Below, in pieces: positions 27,061-35,890 of a stretch of DNA of 64,000 bases (positions within the stretch are counted from its first letter, which is position 1; each line of letters begins with the position of its first letter). The stretch spans positions 1-64,000 of the forward strand of contig LQXN01000058.1 of NCBI GenBank assembly GCA_001648575.1, written 5' to 3'. The translations under genes were made by a program, and so were the position numbers. The notes beneath the pieces are model-generated. The model saw only the letters and a program-made list of their open reading frames with translations. It had not been told where the DNA came from and made no database searches. The stretch comes from Sutcliffiella horikoshii DSM 8719 (GTDB lineage Bacteria; Bacillota; Bacilli; Bacillales; Bacillaceae_I).

Positions 27061-29481
27061 TTAGAGTTTTACTTTTTGCAGTCGCAAAGCATTCAGGACA
27101 ACCGAAACAGAACTGAATGCCATCGCAGCTCCCGCCACCCAAGGTGCCAAGAAGCCCAGAACGGCAATAGGTATTCCCAATGAATTGTAGGCAAATGCCC
27201 AGAACAGGTTCTGCTTGATGTTGGTGATGGTTTTTTTACTCATTATGATTGCATCAGCTATGCTGTTGAGATCACCGCGCATCAAAGTAATGTCAGCTGC
27301 TTCCATCGCAACGTCAGTTCCTGTTCCAATTGCCATCCCGATATCCGCTGTCACCAAGGCTGGCGCATCATTGATGCCATCTCCGACCATTGCGACCTTT
27401 TTTCCTTGCTTCTGCAGGTTTGCAACTTGTTCCGCTTTTTGTTCCGGAAGTACTTCCGCTATTACATTATCGATGCCGGCAAGCCCTGCTATGGCATGGG
27501 CAGTGCGCTCGTTGTCCCCTGTCATCATGACTACCTCAAGACCCAAATCCTTTAACCGTTTCACTGCTGCTTTAGAAGTATCTTTTATAGTGTCCGCCAC
27601 TGCGATGATTCCTTGGTATTTATCATTGACAGCAATCAGCATGGCCGTTTTCCCTTCTGTCTCCAGGCTGCGGATGGAATCTTCTGCAGTCTCGACAGCG
27701 ATACCATGCTTGTTCATCAGTTTTCGTGTACCGACGATAACACGGTCAGCTCCAATATTCGCTTCGATACCATACCCGGGTATTGCTTCAAAGGAATCCA
27801 CAGTTCCAAATTCAATGCCCTTTTCCCGGAGACCTTCCACAATTGCTTGCGCCAATGGATGTTCGGATTGTTTCTCTGCAGTACCGACCAAGCCAAGGAC
27901 TGCAGCTTCATCCACACCTGACTTTAAATTCACATCAGTAAGAACTGGTTCTCCGTTTGTAACCGTTCCTGTTTTGTCCAGCACGACGGTTGTGATGCGA
28001 TGGGTCTGTTCTAAATGCTCCCCGCCTTTAAAAAGGATCCCAAGTTCTGCTGCACGACCGGAACCGGCCATGATGGATGTCGGTGTTGCAAGACCGAGTG
28101 CACACGGACAAGCGATGACAAGGACGGCAATCAGGTTCACCAACGCCTGTGCAAAGTTCCCCGGATCGACAATGAAATACCATACTAGAAAAGTAAGGAT
28201 GGCAATCCCGACCACAATCGGTACGAAAATACCCGAAATTTTATCTGCTAGACGCTGGATCGGGGCTTTGGAGCCTTGCGCCTGCTCCACAATCCGGATG
28301 ATTTGGGCAAGTGCGGTTTCCTTTCCGACCTTTGTCGCCTTCATTTTCAAAAATCCATTTTTGTTGATGGTCGAACCGTAGACAGTGTCCCCTGTCTTTT
28401 TATCTACAGGTATGCTTTCCCCTGTCAGCATCGACTCATCCACAGCAGACTGTCCTTCTGTTATTTCTCCATCGACAGGCACTTTCTCACCTGGCTTGAC
28501 GGAAACGATATCTCCCACAAGTACTTCATCCAATGGCACCTCAAGCTCTTTTCCATCACGGAAAATGAGGGCTGTCTTTGCCTGCAAGCCCATCAGCTTT
28601 TTGATTGCTTCTGAAGAACGGCCCTTCGCCCTCACCTCAAAAAGTTTTCCTAAAATAATGAGGGTGATGATGACCGCACTAGTTTCAAAATAAAGGTCGA
28701 CCATATGGGCTCCAGAACCGATCGATTCAATCGATAAGTATAGACTGTACACATACGCGGCAGACGTACCCAGTGCCACCAGCACATCCATATTGGCACT
28801 TTTATTTTTCAGCGCTTTATAAGCACCTGTGTAGAATTGCCAGCCGATAAAAAATTGAACAGGTGTCGCAAGAGCGAGCTGTACCCAAGGGTTCATCAGC
28901 ATGTCAGGCAAATATATGAAGGAAGTAAAAGAAAAATGGCTCACCATCGCCCAAAGCAAGGGAATCGTCAATATCATGGAGAAAACAAATTTACCTTGCT
29001 GCTTTTCCAGTTCTTTTTGACGGAAGCTTTCGGCATTCTCGCTTTTCTCCACCTTTTCCGTTGCACCATAGCCTGCTTTTTCAATGCGGGCGATGATGTC
29101 TGAGGGCTTCAACTTGGACGGATTATATTCCACCGTCCCACTTTCCAATGCCAGGTTCACATTGGCTGTATTGACACCCTCCATTTTACCCAGCACCTTC
29201 TCGATTCTGCTCGAGCAAGCAGCACATGTCATGCCGGTGATCAGAAATTCCGCTTTTTCCTTCACCACATCATAGCCAAGGTCCTGAATCTTCTTTTCTA
29301 TCTCTTTTTCGGAAACTTGTTCCGGGTTATAGGTTATGGAAGCATTCTCAAGGGCAAGGTTCACATTTGCGGCTTCCACCCCCGTCAGTTTGTTCAGCCC
29401 TTTCTCCACCCTTGTGGAGCAGGCGGCACATGTCATTCCTGTAATCTGCAACATGGTCTCTTTCTTCTTATGATCGCTCAT
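27061..29481 (-). CDS. copA: Cu(I)-translocating P-type ATPase CopA
   Basis: An 806-aa P1B ATPase with two N-terminal heavy-metal domains (GMTCAAC at about 16-22 and 83-89), eight predicted membrane segments, the CPC ion motif ([13 protein letters not shown]), the phosphorylation site [11 protein letters not shown] and the hinge [12 protein letters not shown]. It exports Cu(I). The ATG follows AAAGGAGG; the ORF extends 25 codons upstream without reason. A CsoR-like palindrome lies 16 bp before the start. Confidence 0.97.
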   Translation of the reverse strand: MSDHKKKETMLQITGMTCAACSTRVEKGLNKLTGVEAANVNLALENASITYNPEQVSEKEIEKKIQDLGYDVVKEKAEFLITGMTCAACSSRIEKVLGKMEGVNTANVNLALESGTVEYNPSKLKPSDIIARIEKAGYGATEKVEKSENAESFRQKELEKQQGKFVFSMILTIPLLWAMVSHFSFTSFIYLPDMLMNPWVQLALATPVQFFIGWQFYTGAYKALKNKSANMDVLVALGTSAAYVYSLYLSIESIGSGAHMVDLYFETSAVIITLIILGKLFEVRAKGRSSEAIKKLMGLQAKTALIFRDGKELEVPLDEVLVGDIVSVKPGEKVPVDGEITEGQSAVDESMLTGESIPVDKKTGDTVYGSTINKNGFLKMKATKVGKETALAQIIRIVEQAQGSKAPIQRLADKISGIFVPIVVGIAILTFLVWYFIVDPGNFAQALVNLIAVLVIACPCALGLATPTSIMAGSGRAAELGILFKGGEHLEQTHRITTVVLDKTGTVTNGEPVLTDVNLKSGVDEAAVLGLVGTAEKQSEHPLAQAIVEGLREKGIEFGTVDSFEAIPGYGIEANIGADRVIVGTRKLMNKHGIAVETAEDSIRSLETEGKTAMLIAVNDKYQGIIAVADTIKDTSKAAVKRLKDLGLEVVMMTGDNERTAHAIAGLAGIDNVIAEVLPEQKAEQVANLQKQGKKVAMVGDGINDAPALVTADIGMAIGTGTDVAMEAADITLMRGDLNSIADAIIMSKKTITNIKQNLFWAFAYNSLGIPIAVLGFLAPWVAGAAMAFSSVSVVLNALRLQKVKL

Positions 29482-29496
29482 GATTGCAACCTCCTT

Positions 29497-29515
29497 TATA
29501 CCCATATAGGGTATA
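29497..29515 (-). promoter_or_regulatory. CsoR-like palindrome in the copZ-copA gap
   Basis: A 19-bp inverted repeat TATACCC-N5-GGGTATA resembles the copper repressor CsoR operator (TACCC...GGGTA). It lies just before the copA ribosome site, so bound repressor could block a copA-proximal promoter or elongation. Confidence 0.6.
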
Positions 29516-29526
29516 TTATTCCGCAA

Positions 29527-29566
29527 ATAAAACGTGCTTTTCCCGTAAGAAAGCACGCATTTTGTC
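29527..29566 (-). terminator. partial terminator between copZ and copA
   Basis: Minus-strand arms GCGTGCTTT and AAAGCACGT pair around CTTACGGGA and are followed by TTTATTTG. Partial readthrough would make more CopZ than CopA mRNA. Confidence 0.65.
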
Positions 29567-29573
29567 GATTGGG

Positions 29574-29780
29574 TTATGCTACTTCATAACCTTCTTCGTC
29601 GATTGTTTCCTTGATTTTCTCCACTGTCACTTGCTCACTTGTGTATTCTACCGCCACTGTTCCAGAAGCCAGGTCCACTTTGACAGAATTCACCCCGTCC
29701 AATTCCCCGACACTTCCTTCTACAGCTTTCACACAATGACCGCAAGACATCCCATTCACTTTTAACGTTACTTGTTCCAT
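29574..29780 (-). CDS. copZ: copper chaperone CopZ
   Basis: A 68-aa heavy-metal-associated domain with the Cu(I) motif GMSCGHC at residues 10-16. It delivers Cu(I) to CopA. It lies 12 bp downstream of csoR and upstream of copA. Confidence 0.96.
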   Translation of the reverse strand: MEQVTLKVNGMSCGHCVKAVEGSVGELDGVNSVKVDLASGTVAVEYTSEQVTVEKIKETIDEEGYEVA

Positions 29781-29792
29781 TCTAAACTCCCC

Positions 29793-30131
29793 CTATTTCA
29801 TCAATCTTTTCACTGTGACTAACAATTCGTCTATCACTTCTGTATCGCCATCTTGAATTCTTTCCACGATACATGATTTCATATGTCCTTCTAAAAGCAT
29901 CTTACCGAGACCGTTCAGGGCGGATTGCACCGCTGAGATCTGAGTCAGTACATCATCACAATAAGTGTCTTCTTCTATTAAGCGCTTTACTCCCCTGACC
30001 TGACCCTCAATACGGTTCAGACGGGATATCAACGCCTTTTTCGCCTCTTCGGAATGATGACTCTTACGTTCACCATTATCCGTATGGCAGCAATCTTCAT
30101 TATTTATTGTTTCAATTGGAAGGTTTTCCAT
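29793..30131 (-). CDS. csoR: copper-sensing repressor CsoR
   Basis: A 112-aa all-helical DUF156 repressor (LISRLNRIEGQVRGVKRLIEED) with the Cys-His-Cys copper site visible as TYCDDV and LEGHMKSC. The ATG is 9 nt after AGGAGGT; the ORF runs 7 codons further. The N-terminus has an additional CCHTDN...HH segment that may add a metal ligand. Copper binding releases it from operators such as 30163-30183. Confidence 0.94.
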   Translation of the reverse strand: MENLPIETINNEDCCHTDNGERKSHHSEEAKKALISRLNRIEGQVRGVKRLIEEDTYCDDVLTQISAVQSALNGLGKMLLEGHMKSCIVERIQDGDTEVIDELLVTVKRLMK

Positions 30132-30162
30132 TCGTTCTTGACCTCCTATCACATATAAAGTA

Positions 30163-30183
30163 ACATACCCCTATACGGTATGT
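30163..30183 (-). promoter_or_regulatory. CsoR-like operator at the csoR promoter
   Basis: The inverted repeat ACATACC-N7-GGTATGT lies about 30 bp before csoR and overlaps the region where its promoter must be. It resembles the known CsoR box and indicates autoregulation. Confidence 0.65.
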
Positions 30184-30236
30184 AAAGTGGTTGAATTTAT
30201 ATATTTTCAAAATAATTCCCAGAAGAGGTATTTACC

Positions 30237-30788
30237 ATGTGGAAAGATCAGGTGATGGAATGGTTCGCGGCAGCTGGGCCGTTTGCCGTCATACTTAGTA
30301 TTCTAATCAATACGATCATAAGCATACTCGCCTTTATGCCAAGTGTCTTTCTCACCGCCGCCAACCTTGCATTCTTCGGCTTTTGGCTCGGCACATTGAT
30401 TTCCTTTTTAGGCGAGTCCATCGGGGCGATAGTGAGCTTTTGGCTCTATCGAAAAGGAATCAAGCGGTTTGCCCCTGAGGCGCTGATGAAAAATAAATGG
30501 CTGACGAAATTGCAGGAAACTGGCGGACGGGAAGCATTTCTGTTAGTAATGGCCTTGCGTTTATTCCCTTTTGCGCCATCAGGTCTTGTGACATTGGCAG
30601 GGGCTGCGAGTAAAATCAGCTTGGTCGGATTCGCGGTGGCAAGCACCATCGGAAAAGTCCCCGCTTTGTTGTTGGAGGCATTTTCCGTCTATCAGGTGCT
30701 GCAGTGGAATACGGCCGGTAAAGTGATATTGGCTTTGGTGGCAGCCGCGGTCGTCGTGATGGTTTTGCGAGGGAAGTTGAAAAAATGA
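30237..30788 (+). CDS. TVP38/TMEM64 (SNARE-associated, DedA-like) membrane protein
   Basis: A 183-aa protein with about five hydrophobic segments and the family core GTLISFLGESIGAIVSFWLYRKG and LRLFPFAPSGLVTLAGAASKIS. This is the SNARE-assoc/VTT fold seen in DedA and TVP38 proteins, some of which act in lipid or proton-linked transport. The start has AGAGG at proper spacing. It is divergent from csoR and shows no other tie to copper. Confidence 0.82.
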   Translation: MWKDQVMEWFAAAGPFAVILSILINTIISILAFMPSVFLTAANLAFFGFWLGTLISFLGESIGAIVSFWLYRKGIKRFAPEALMKNKWLTKLQETGGREAFLLVMALRLFPFAPSGLVTLAGAASKISLVGFAVASTIGKVPALLLEAFSVYQVLQWNTAGKVILALVAAAVVVMVLRGKLKK

Positions 30789-30971
30789 TCCTCTAAAAAT
30801 GTTAGACATGCTAGTCAATATTACCCAAGTCTTGTTACACATAATATTTTCTTATTCTTGAAACTAATCCTTCAAATTTTCGTAAAAGTAGCTATAGATA
30901 GAATCTCAACTATTGGAGCTGTATGTTTTAGTCTTTGTACCAAAATATATGCATTTTACGGAGGGGATTTT

Positions 30972-31064
30972 ATGGCTGAAGGATTTTTATTACTATTAAT
31001 CGTTTTAATAACTGTTGTAGTCATCAGAACAGAAAAAAGAAGTAGTAATGGTAATTGGTCATAA
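30972..31064 (+). CDS. 30-aa single-pass membrane peptide
   Basis: A short ORF (MAEGFLLLLIVLITVVVIRTEK...) with GGAGGGG six nt before ATG. Residues 5-18 are a hydrophobic helix, followed by a basic, polar tail. A strong terminator follows 7 nt after the stop. The ribosome site, terminator and amphipathic design support a real small gene; no family is recognised. Confidence 0.6.
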   Translation: MAEGFLLLLIVLITVVVIRTEKRSSNGNWS

Positions 31065-31067
31065 AAA

Positions 31068-31110
31068 AAGAAGGCTAGGTTATTGATGATATCCCAGCCT
31101 TCTGTTGATT
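31068..31110. terminator. bidirectional terminator after the small ORF and helD
   Basis: AGAAGGCTAGG/CCCAGCCTTCT stem, A-run before and T-rich sequence after; serves the convergent small ORF and helD. Confidence 0.75.
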
Positions 31111-31114
31111 ATTT

Positions 31115-33436
31115 TTAGTGCCCCATCAAAACCTTTTCCTCCGAAACATCCCCAAGCAGAAAATCCGTCCTATCATTCCCATATAAGCTCAAATGATGTA
31201 ACGGCCTTGTCATGGCAACGTACAGCAATTTCACATCGATCTCGGTTTTCGTGAACACCTCATCAAGCGTGCACAATAGCACCGCATCAAACTCGAGCCC
31301 CTTTGCCAATTGGGCATGTACGATGACGACATCCTCCTGATTGATTTCTTCATTCTCCTGAAGCAATTGCACGCGCAAATCGGTATGCTTGCTTAGCATC
31401 CCCTCTAGTTTCTTGCATTCCTTTTCAGTTTTGCCAATCACTGCAATTGTTTTTCGGCCGTCAACAGCATACAGCTTCTTGATTTCTGTCTCGATCATCC
31501 CAGCCATTTCACTTGCCCCGCCACCTGAATTAGACCATTTATGAAAGAGTGGCTTTGCACCATGCCTCACTACCGGTTCCACTTTTGGAAGTTCAAATGG
31601 CAACAGCTTAAGGATGTCATTTGCCGTCTCCATGATTTCAACGGTTGTACGGTAGCTTTTTTGCAAGGTAGTATAGGCAGCCCGCGGGAAGATGGACTCC
31701 TTTACTTTGTTCCAATCCTGGATGCCGCGATAGGAATGGATGCCTTGGGCCAAATCGCCAACGATGGTGAACATGTCCGTCTCCAATGCACTCTTTAATG
31801 CTGCAAGTTGAAAATAACTGTAATCCTGTGCCTCATCAATGACAATATTTCGTGCACGCAGGTCCTTACTGATGCCGTACAAATGGTGCTGTAAATAGAG
31901 TAACGCCGCCAAGTCTTCCAATTCATACTTTTTTTGTTTATGTAACTTCACCTGATAGTCTACAAAATACTTGATTTGAAAGTCATCCAGATAGTCATTG
32001 GCATATTTGGCAAATGTCGCCCTGTCTGTCACCAGCTCTTTGAAATAATGAAAGAGTGTGTGTTTGGGAAGCTTTCGGATGAACGCGTTGACGGCTGTCC
32101 TGGACTCCCGCTTTATCTCTTCGGTCATTTGATCCTTTTTATCCATCGCTTTTGTCACATAGCTTTTGCGTTTGGCAGGATCTAGTTTCATGTTGAACAA
32201 TGCTTTATCGAGTTTGTGGTCATAAAATTTTTCCACTTTGTGCAAAAGCACCTTTTTCTCGGTCCGTACATAATTCTGCAGAACACTTTTCACCTTTTCC
32301 ACCCGTCGATAATACGGGAGGTAGGTATACTCATTACGTATTAAGTTTTCCATTTTTTCTGCGGTGTAAAGTTTGAATTTCGAAGTCAGATAAAAATCTT
32401 CTGTCGGGATGAGTGTTTCAAGAATGTCAGATAGATAGCGGTCGATGATGTCTTTGAATTCCAAAGAACCCTTGAAGCTTGCGAGCCATTGGACCATCTC
32501 AGGGTCCTCGTATTCATGATTGATGAACCCCATCAGTTTCTCGGACGGTGGCCGCAGCTTTATTTTCTTTCCGATACAGCTCAAGACAAAATCTATGAAG
32601 GTCGTCTGCAGGATCCTGTCCACCCCGAGCTCTGGCAATACTTCCGAAATATAGTCGATGAACAGGTTATTTGGTGCTAGTATCATAAGTTGTTCTGGTC
32701 GGAATTGGTCCTGATAGGTATAGATGAAATAAGAAATTCTGTGAAGGGCGATGGTCGTTTTCCCGCTTCCCGCCGCCCCTTGGACGATGATCGGTTTATT
32801 GAGATCTGCCCGGATGATGCGGTTCTGTTCCTCCTGGATGGTGGATACGATATCGGTCAGACGATTGCTCGAGCTGCCGGAAAGGGACTCTTGCAAAAGC
32901 TCATCGGTTGTCGTCAGGTCGACATCCCTTATGTCCTGAAGCTCGCCGTCCTCCATGATGTATTGACGTTTCAGGGAAAGGTAGCCGTCATAGGTTTCCC
33001 CTTCCGCTTCGTACTCCACGTCTCCTAATCTTCCATCATAGTAAAGGTTGGCAATTGGAGAGCGCCAGTCCACGATAATCGGATCTTGTGTTTCCCTGTC
33101 GAACAAAGATGCTTTTCCAAAATAAAGGATTTCCTCTTCGTCTTTGCCGGCGCGCTTGTAATCCACTCTGGCAAAATAGGGCTTATGGTAGATTTTCTTG
33201 AGGCTGCGGATCTCTTCGGTCGTCCGCTGAAGCAGGTTTGCGTTGGTGAGCATGCTCATGTAGCTTAAACTACTGTCCTTAAAGTCCATGCCGTCCAGTG
33301 CATCTTTAAAACTTGCTTTGAATGATTCCTCATCCATTTCTGTTGCCTGGATCACAATATCCATATACTTTTTGGTAAATGTCAGCCGTTCCACTTCCTG
33401 ATCAAAATCAGGATGCCTTTTCTTCTTTTCTGCCAA
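31115..33436 (-). CDS. helD: RNA polymerase recycling motor HelD (UvrD-like ATPase)
   Basis: A 773-aa superfamily 1 helicase-like protein (B. subtilis HelD is 774 aa). It has a charged coiled-coil N-terminal arm (residues 1-90), Walker A GAAGSGKTTIALHRIS (220-235), DEAQDYSYFQ, the VGDLAQGIHSYRG motif and a C-terminal ARGLEF-like QLAKGLEFDAVLL and YVAMTRPLHHL. HelD removes stalled RNA polymerase from DNA and RNA. The start is a TTG 9 nt after AGGAG. A leader ORF and terminator precede it. Confidence 0.9.
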   Translation of the reverse strand: MAEKKKRHPDFDQEVERLTFTKKYMDIVIQATEMDEESFKASFKDALDGMDFKDSSLSYMSMLTNANLLQRTTEEIRSLKKIYHKPYFARVDYKRAGKDEEEILYFGKASLFDRETQDPIIVDWRSPIANLYYDGRLGDVEYEAEGETYDGYLSLKRQYIMEDGELQDIRDVDLTTTDELLQESLSGSSSNRLTDIVSTIQEEQNRIIRADLNKPIIVQGAAGSGKTTIALHRISYFIYTYQDQFRPEQLMILAPNNLFIDYISEVLPELGVDRILQTTFIDFVLSCIGKKIKLRPPSEKLMGFINHEYEDPEMVQWLASFKGSLEFKDIIDRYLSDILETLIPTEDFYLTSKFKLYTAEKMENLIRNEYTYLPYYRRVEKVKSVLQNYVRTEKKVLLHKVEKFYDHKLDKALFNMKLDPAKRKSYVTKAMDKKDQMTEEIKRESRTAVNAFIRKLPKHTLFHYFKELVTDRATFAKYANDYLDDFQIKYFVDYQVKLHKQKKYELEDLAALLYLQHHLYGISKDLRARNIVIDEAQDYSYFQLAALKSALETDMFTIVGDLAQGIHSYRGIQDWNKVKESIFPRAAYTTLQKSYRTTVEIMETANDILKLLPFELPKVEPVVRHGAKPLFHKWSNSGGGASEMAGMIETEIKKLYAVDGRKTIAVIGKTEKECKKLEGMLSKHTDLRVQLLQENEEINQEDVVIVHAQLAKGLEFDAVLLCTLDEVFTKTEIDVKLLYVAMTRPLHHLSLYGNDRTDFLLGDVSEEKVLMGH

Positions 33437-33504
33437 ACTCTTCACACTCCTGAGGTTTTGTAGGGCTCTTTTCTCAAAGAAAAAACAGCCTTTAATAAAG
33501 ACGC

Positions 33505-33541
33505 AAAAAACCATGAACTAGAGTCCTTCTCCATTCATGGT
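33505..33541 (-). terminator. leader terminator in front of helD
   Basis: Minus-strand ACCATGAA (33534-33541) pairs with TTCATGGT (33510-33517), followed by TTTTTT. It lies between the helD promoter (33612-33640) and the helD start (33436), where no other gene would need a terminator. Confidence 0.75.
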
Positions 33542-33547
33542 AAACAT
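33518..33547 (-). CDS. putative 9-codon leader peptide of helD
   Basis: ATG-TTT-ACC-ATG-AAT-GGA-GAA-GGA-CTC-TAG encodes MFTMNGEGL. AAAAGG lies 9 nt upstream. Codons 3-5 form the 5' arm of the leader terminator, so a ribosome paused on the ORF would open the hairpin. The design matches antibiotic-responsive attenuators; expression is inferred, not shown. Confidence 0.5.
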   Translation of the reverse strand: MFTMNGEGL

Positions 33548-33611
33548 CCTTGGTAACCTTTTCAAAGTACGCAACGGTTTTCTGTTTCAGTTCTATTTTG
33601 CCGGAAGGATA

Positions 33612-33640
33612 ATTATAACCGCTTCCAAAACAATTTGCAA
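33612..33640 (-). promoter_or_regulatory. sigma-A promoter of helD
   Basis: TTGCAA (33635-33640), 17 nt, TATAAT (33612-33617) on the minus strand. The transcript would have a leader of about 170 nt. Confidence 0.8.
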
Positions 33641-33666
33641 TTTTCTATCAGATTTATTTCTTTCCC

Positions 33667-33695
33667 TTGTCAGCCATCCACCACATATGTAAACT
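33667..33695 (+). promoter_or_regulatory. promoter of bioB
   Basis: TTGTCA (33667-33672), 17 nt, TAAACT (33690-33695). The -10 lies inside the left arm of the BirA-type palindrome. Confidence 0.6.
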
Positions 33696-33719
33696 AATAA
33701 TGTATTTAAGTTTACATAT
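33685..33719 (+). promoter_or_regulatory. BirA-type biotin operator
   Basis: A perfect 11-bp inverted repeat ATATGTAAACT ... AGTTTACATAT with a 13-bp spacer. It has the length and TGTAAAC/GTTTACA form of biotin repressor (BirA) sites and overlaps the bioB promoter, so bioB should be shut off when biotin is plentiful. Confidence 0.75.
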
Positions 33720-33739
33720 ATTATTTGGGAGTGATTATT

Positions 33740-34750
33740 TTGACTTGGAAACAGCTTGCAGAAAGAGTGGTAGAAGGTTATAACATCACACAAAGGGAAG
33801 CCTTAAGTATTTTAAATGAAGACGACGATAACGTGTTGGAGCTTATACAAGCGGCTTTTCATATCCGGAAGCATTACTATGGGAAAAAAGTAAAATTGAA
33901 CCTGATAATAAACGCAAAAAGCGGCCTTTGTCCAGAAGACTGCGGCTACTGCTCCCAGTCCATGAAAGCTGACACAGAAATTGACAGTTATCCCCTTGTC
34001 AGCAAAAAAATCATCGTCGACGGAGCAAAAGAAGCCAAGAAAAATAAGATCGGGACCTATTGTATCGTCATGAGCGGCCGCAAACCGACAAACCGTGATG
34101 TGGATACAGTTGTCCAGGCTGTTCAGGATATAAAGAGAGATGTCGACAATATGAAGGTTTGTGCCTGTTTAGGACTTGTCAATGACGCACAAGCCAAGCT
34201 TTTGAAAGAAGCAGGCGTGGACCGCTTTAACCATAACATCAATACAAGCAAAGGGCATCACAGCGAGATTACCACCACCCATGACTATGAGGATCGAATC
34301 CGGACACTCGAAACGTTGAAAAACGCAGGGATTTCCCCTTGTTCTGGAGTGATTTGCGGAATGGGTGAAACACTTGAGGATGTCGTAGAGATGGCATACT
34401 CCCTAAAGGAACTTGATGCAGACTCCATTCCTGTCAACTTCCTCCATCCTATTGAAGGGACAAAACTTGCCGGCATGGATGATTTGACTCCATTAAAATG
34501 CTTGAAGATCCTTGCAATGTTCCGATTTGTAAATCCCACCAAGGAAATTAGAATTTCCGGCGGCCGTGAGTTCAATCTCCGTACACTTCAAAGTTTGGGA
34601 CTATACATGGCAAACTCCATTTTTGTAGGCGATTATTTGACAACTAGCGGACAGGCATCAAACCAGGATTATCAGATGATCAAAGACCTTGGCTTTGAAA
34701 TCGAGGAGAACGCCTTTGAAACAGAAAGCCAACAGTTTGCAGGCGTTTAA
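33740..34750 (+). CDS. bioB: biotin synthase
   Basis: A 336-aa radical SAM enzyme with the CxxxCxxC cluster motif (C64, C68, C71 in CPEDCGYC), YCIVMSGRKP, RFNHNINTS and a C-terminal FVGDYLTTSGQ. It inserts sulfur into dethiobiotin. The start is a TTG after GGGAGTG; the reading frame continues upstream without a ribosome site. No other bio gene is adjacent, so it is a lone bioB under a BirA-type operator. Confidence 0.96.
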   Translation: MTWKQLAERVVEGYNITQREALSILNEDDDNVLELIQAAFHIRKHYYGKKVKLNLIINAKSGLCPEDCGYCSQSMKADTEIDSYPLVSKKIIVDGAKEAKKNKIGTYCIVMSGRKPTNRDVDTVVQAVQDIKRDVDNMKVCACLGLVNDAQAKLLKEAGVDRFNHNINTSKGHHSEITTTHDYEDRIRTLETLKNAGISPCSGVICGMGETLEDVVEMAYSLKELDADSIPVNFLHPIEGTKLAGMDDLTPLKCLKILAMFRFVNPTKEIRISGGREFNLRTLQSLGLYMANSIFVGDYLTTSGQASNQDYQMIKDLGFEIEENAFETESQQFAGV

Positions 34751-34760
34751 ATAGCAAAAC

Positions 34761-34794
34761 AAGGACAGTGAAATGAAACCACTGTCCTTTTATA
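34761..34794. terminator. terminator of bioB
   Basis: AAGGACAGTG/CACTGTCCTT stem followed by TTAT; its 3' side overlaps the end of the convergent YciI-like gene. Confidence 0.8.
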
Positions 34795-35119
34795 CACCTA
34801 TCGGGGAGAATTTATCATTCAATAACGCAAGCCGGTAACGAGACAATTCTCCTGTCATGATTTCGCTTGATACAGCAGGATCGTGGTTCATAAACCTTTC
34901 TGCTTCCGTTTCACTTCTAGCCAAGAAAATGACCACACCAAACCCTGTTTCATCCGTTTGTTCGGTTCTTCCGGCAAGTATGACAACCCCATTATCCAAA
35001 TTCTTTTTTAAGTAGGAGAAATGACGGGATACGATGTTCTTTTCTTCTTCTGTCCAACGTTCTGGATCATATAATCTTTCAGGCAACCTTAACACATAGA
35101 TATAAGTTTGCAAGCTCAT
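34790..35119 (-). CDS. YciI-like domain protein
   Basis: A 109-aa protein of the YciI/dimeric alpha-beta barrel type: YIYVLRLPERLYDPERWTEEE, the HFSYLKKNLDNGVVILAGRT middle and a FLARSETEAERFMNHDPAV end. The invariant His near residue 35 and Asp near 87 expected of YciI proteins are present. Function is unknown for most members. The chosen ATG follows AAGGAG at 10 nt; an ATG 7 codons earlier is unlikely. Confidence 0.8.
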   Translation of the reverse strand: MSLQTYIYVLRLPERLYDPERWTEEEKNIVSRHFSYLKKNLDNGVVILAGRTEQTDETGFGVVIFLARSETEAERFMNHDPAVSSEIMTGELSRYRLALLNDKFSPIGV

Positions 35120-35280
35120 GGGTTCCCCACTCCTTTCCATACCTTAAATTTCTACAAATTCTGAGAAAATCCTTTTTACGGATAGGAGGAAAAAACACTC
35201 TAGTTCCACTTCCAAATAGTGTATAATAAATATTAGAGAATAGTATTAATTTTCGCTCATCTGAGAGGAGAGACCTTACG

Positions 35281-35838
35281 TTGAATAATATAGAGAAAAA
35301 TCATGTTTATCTTATGTATTCTATCGGGATACTTGTGTTGTTGCCATTATACATATTAGTCGGACCATTTCTTGTGCAGGGTATTCTTTTCGATGATAAA
35401 ACAATTTGGTTATTGCAAGAATCCAGTGATACGTATTGGCTTTATGGTGCTTCAGGAGGCTTGCTGGCATTGTTTTTCTTCCTTGCATTTCTTTTTGTCA
35501 AGCATGCGAAGTGGCTAGTTGGTACAGGGGTCTTTATTGCATTGTTTTTCTTTAGTCTTGGAACGTTCAGTTACCAGGCACTGGGTTCGGAGTCCATCTC
35601 TTGGAGTGCAACAGGGACGTTCAAAACCAACCATTACTCGTGGGACGATGTAAAAGAGGTAGTTTTGATCCTACCCAAACAAGGGGAGAAACACAGGATG
35701 GTTTTTCATTTCAACGATGGAAATGAGCTTTCCATGATCCGTGATCATAAATTTACGCTTCAGTTGTATCAATTCAATCATGCGAGAAGGGAACACGACT
35801 TTCCATTTACTGTTGATCGGACAAACCAATATAACTAA
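35281..35838 (+). CDS. hypothetical membrane protein with C-terminal PH-like region
   Basis: A 185-aa protein with three hydrophobic segments (about 10-35, 55-72, 79-97) and a soluble C-terminal part (YSWDDVKEVVLILPKQGEKHRMVFHF) that resembles the strand pattern of bacterial PH-like domains. The start is TTG after AGAGGAG. TATAAT at about 35222 is a likely -10. Not recognised beyond this. Confidence 0.65.
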   Translation: MNNIEKNHVYLMYSIGILVLLPLYILVGPFLVQGILFDDKTIWLLQESSDTYWLYGASGGLLALFFFLAFLFVKHAKWLVGTGVFIALFFFSLGTFSYQALGSESISWSATGTFKTNHYSWDDVKEVVLILPKQGEKHRMVFHFNDGNELSMIRDHKFTLQLYQFNHARREHDFPFTVDRTNQYN

Positions 35839-35890
35839 AACAGGGACGGCTCTTTCGCTTAAAAAGCAAAAAGAACCGTCCCCTTTTTTT
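35839..35890. terminator. bidirectional terminator
   Basis: AGGGACGGCTCTTT/AAAGAACCGTCCCC arms around a short loop, T7 on the plus strand. It separates convergent genes. Confidence 0.85.

Noticed and set aside
27215-28381. 388-aa plus-strand ORF
   Set aside because: Antisense of copA, which has all P-type ATPase motifs. The shadow protein shows no domain and is rich in Ser/Pro/Ile as expected from reversed codons.
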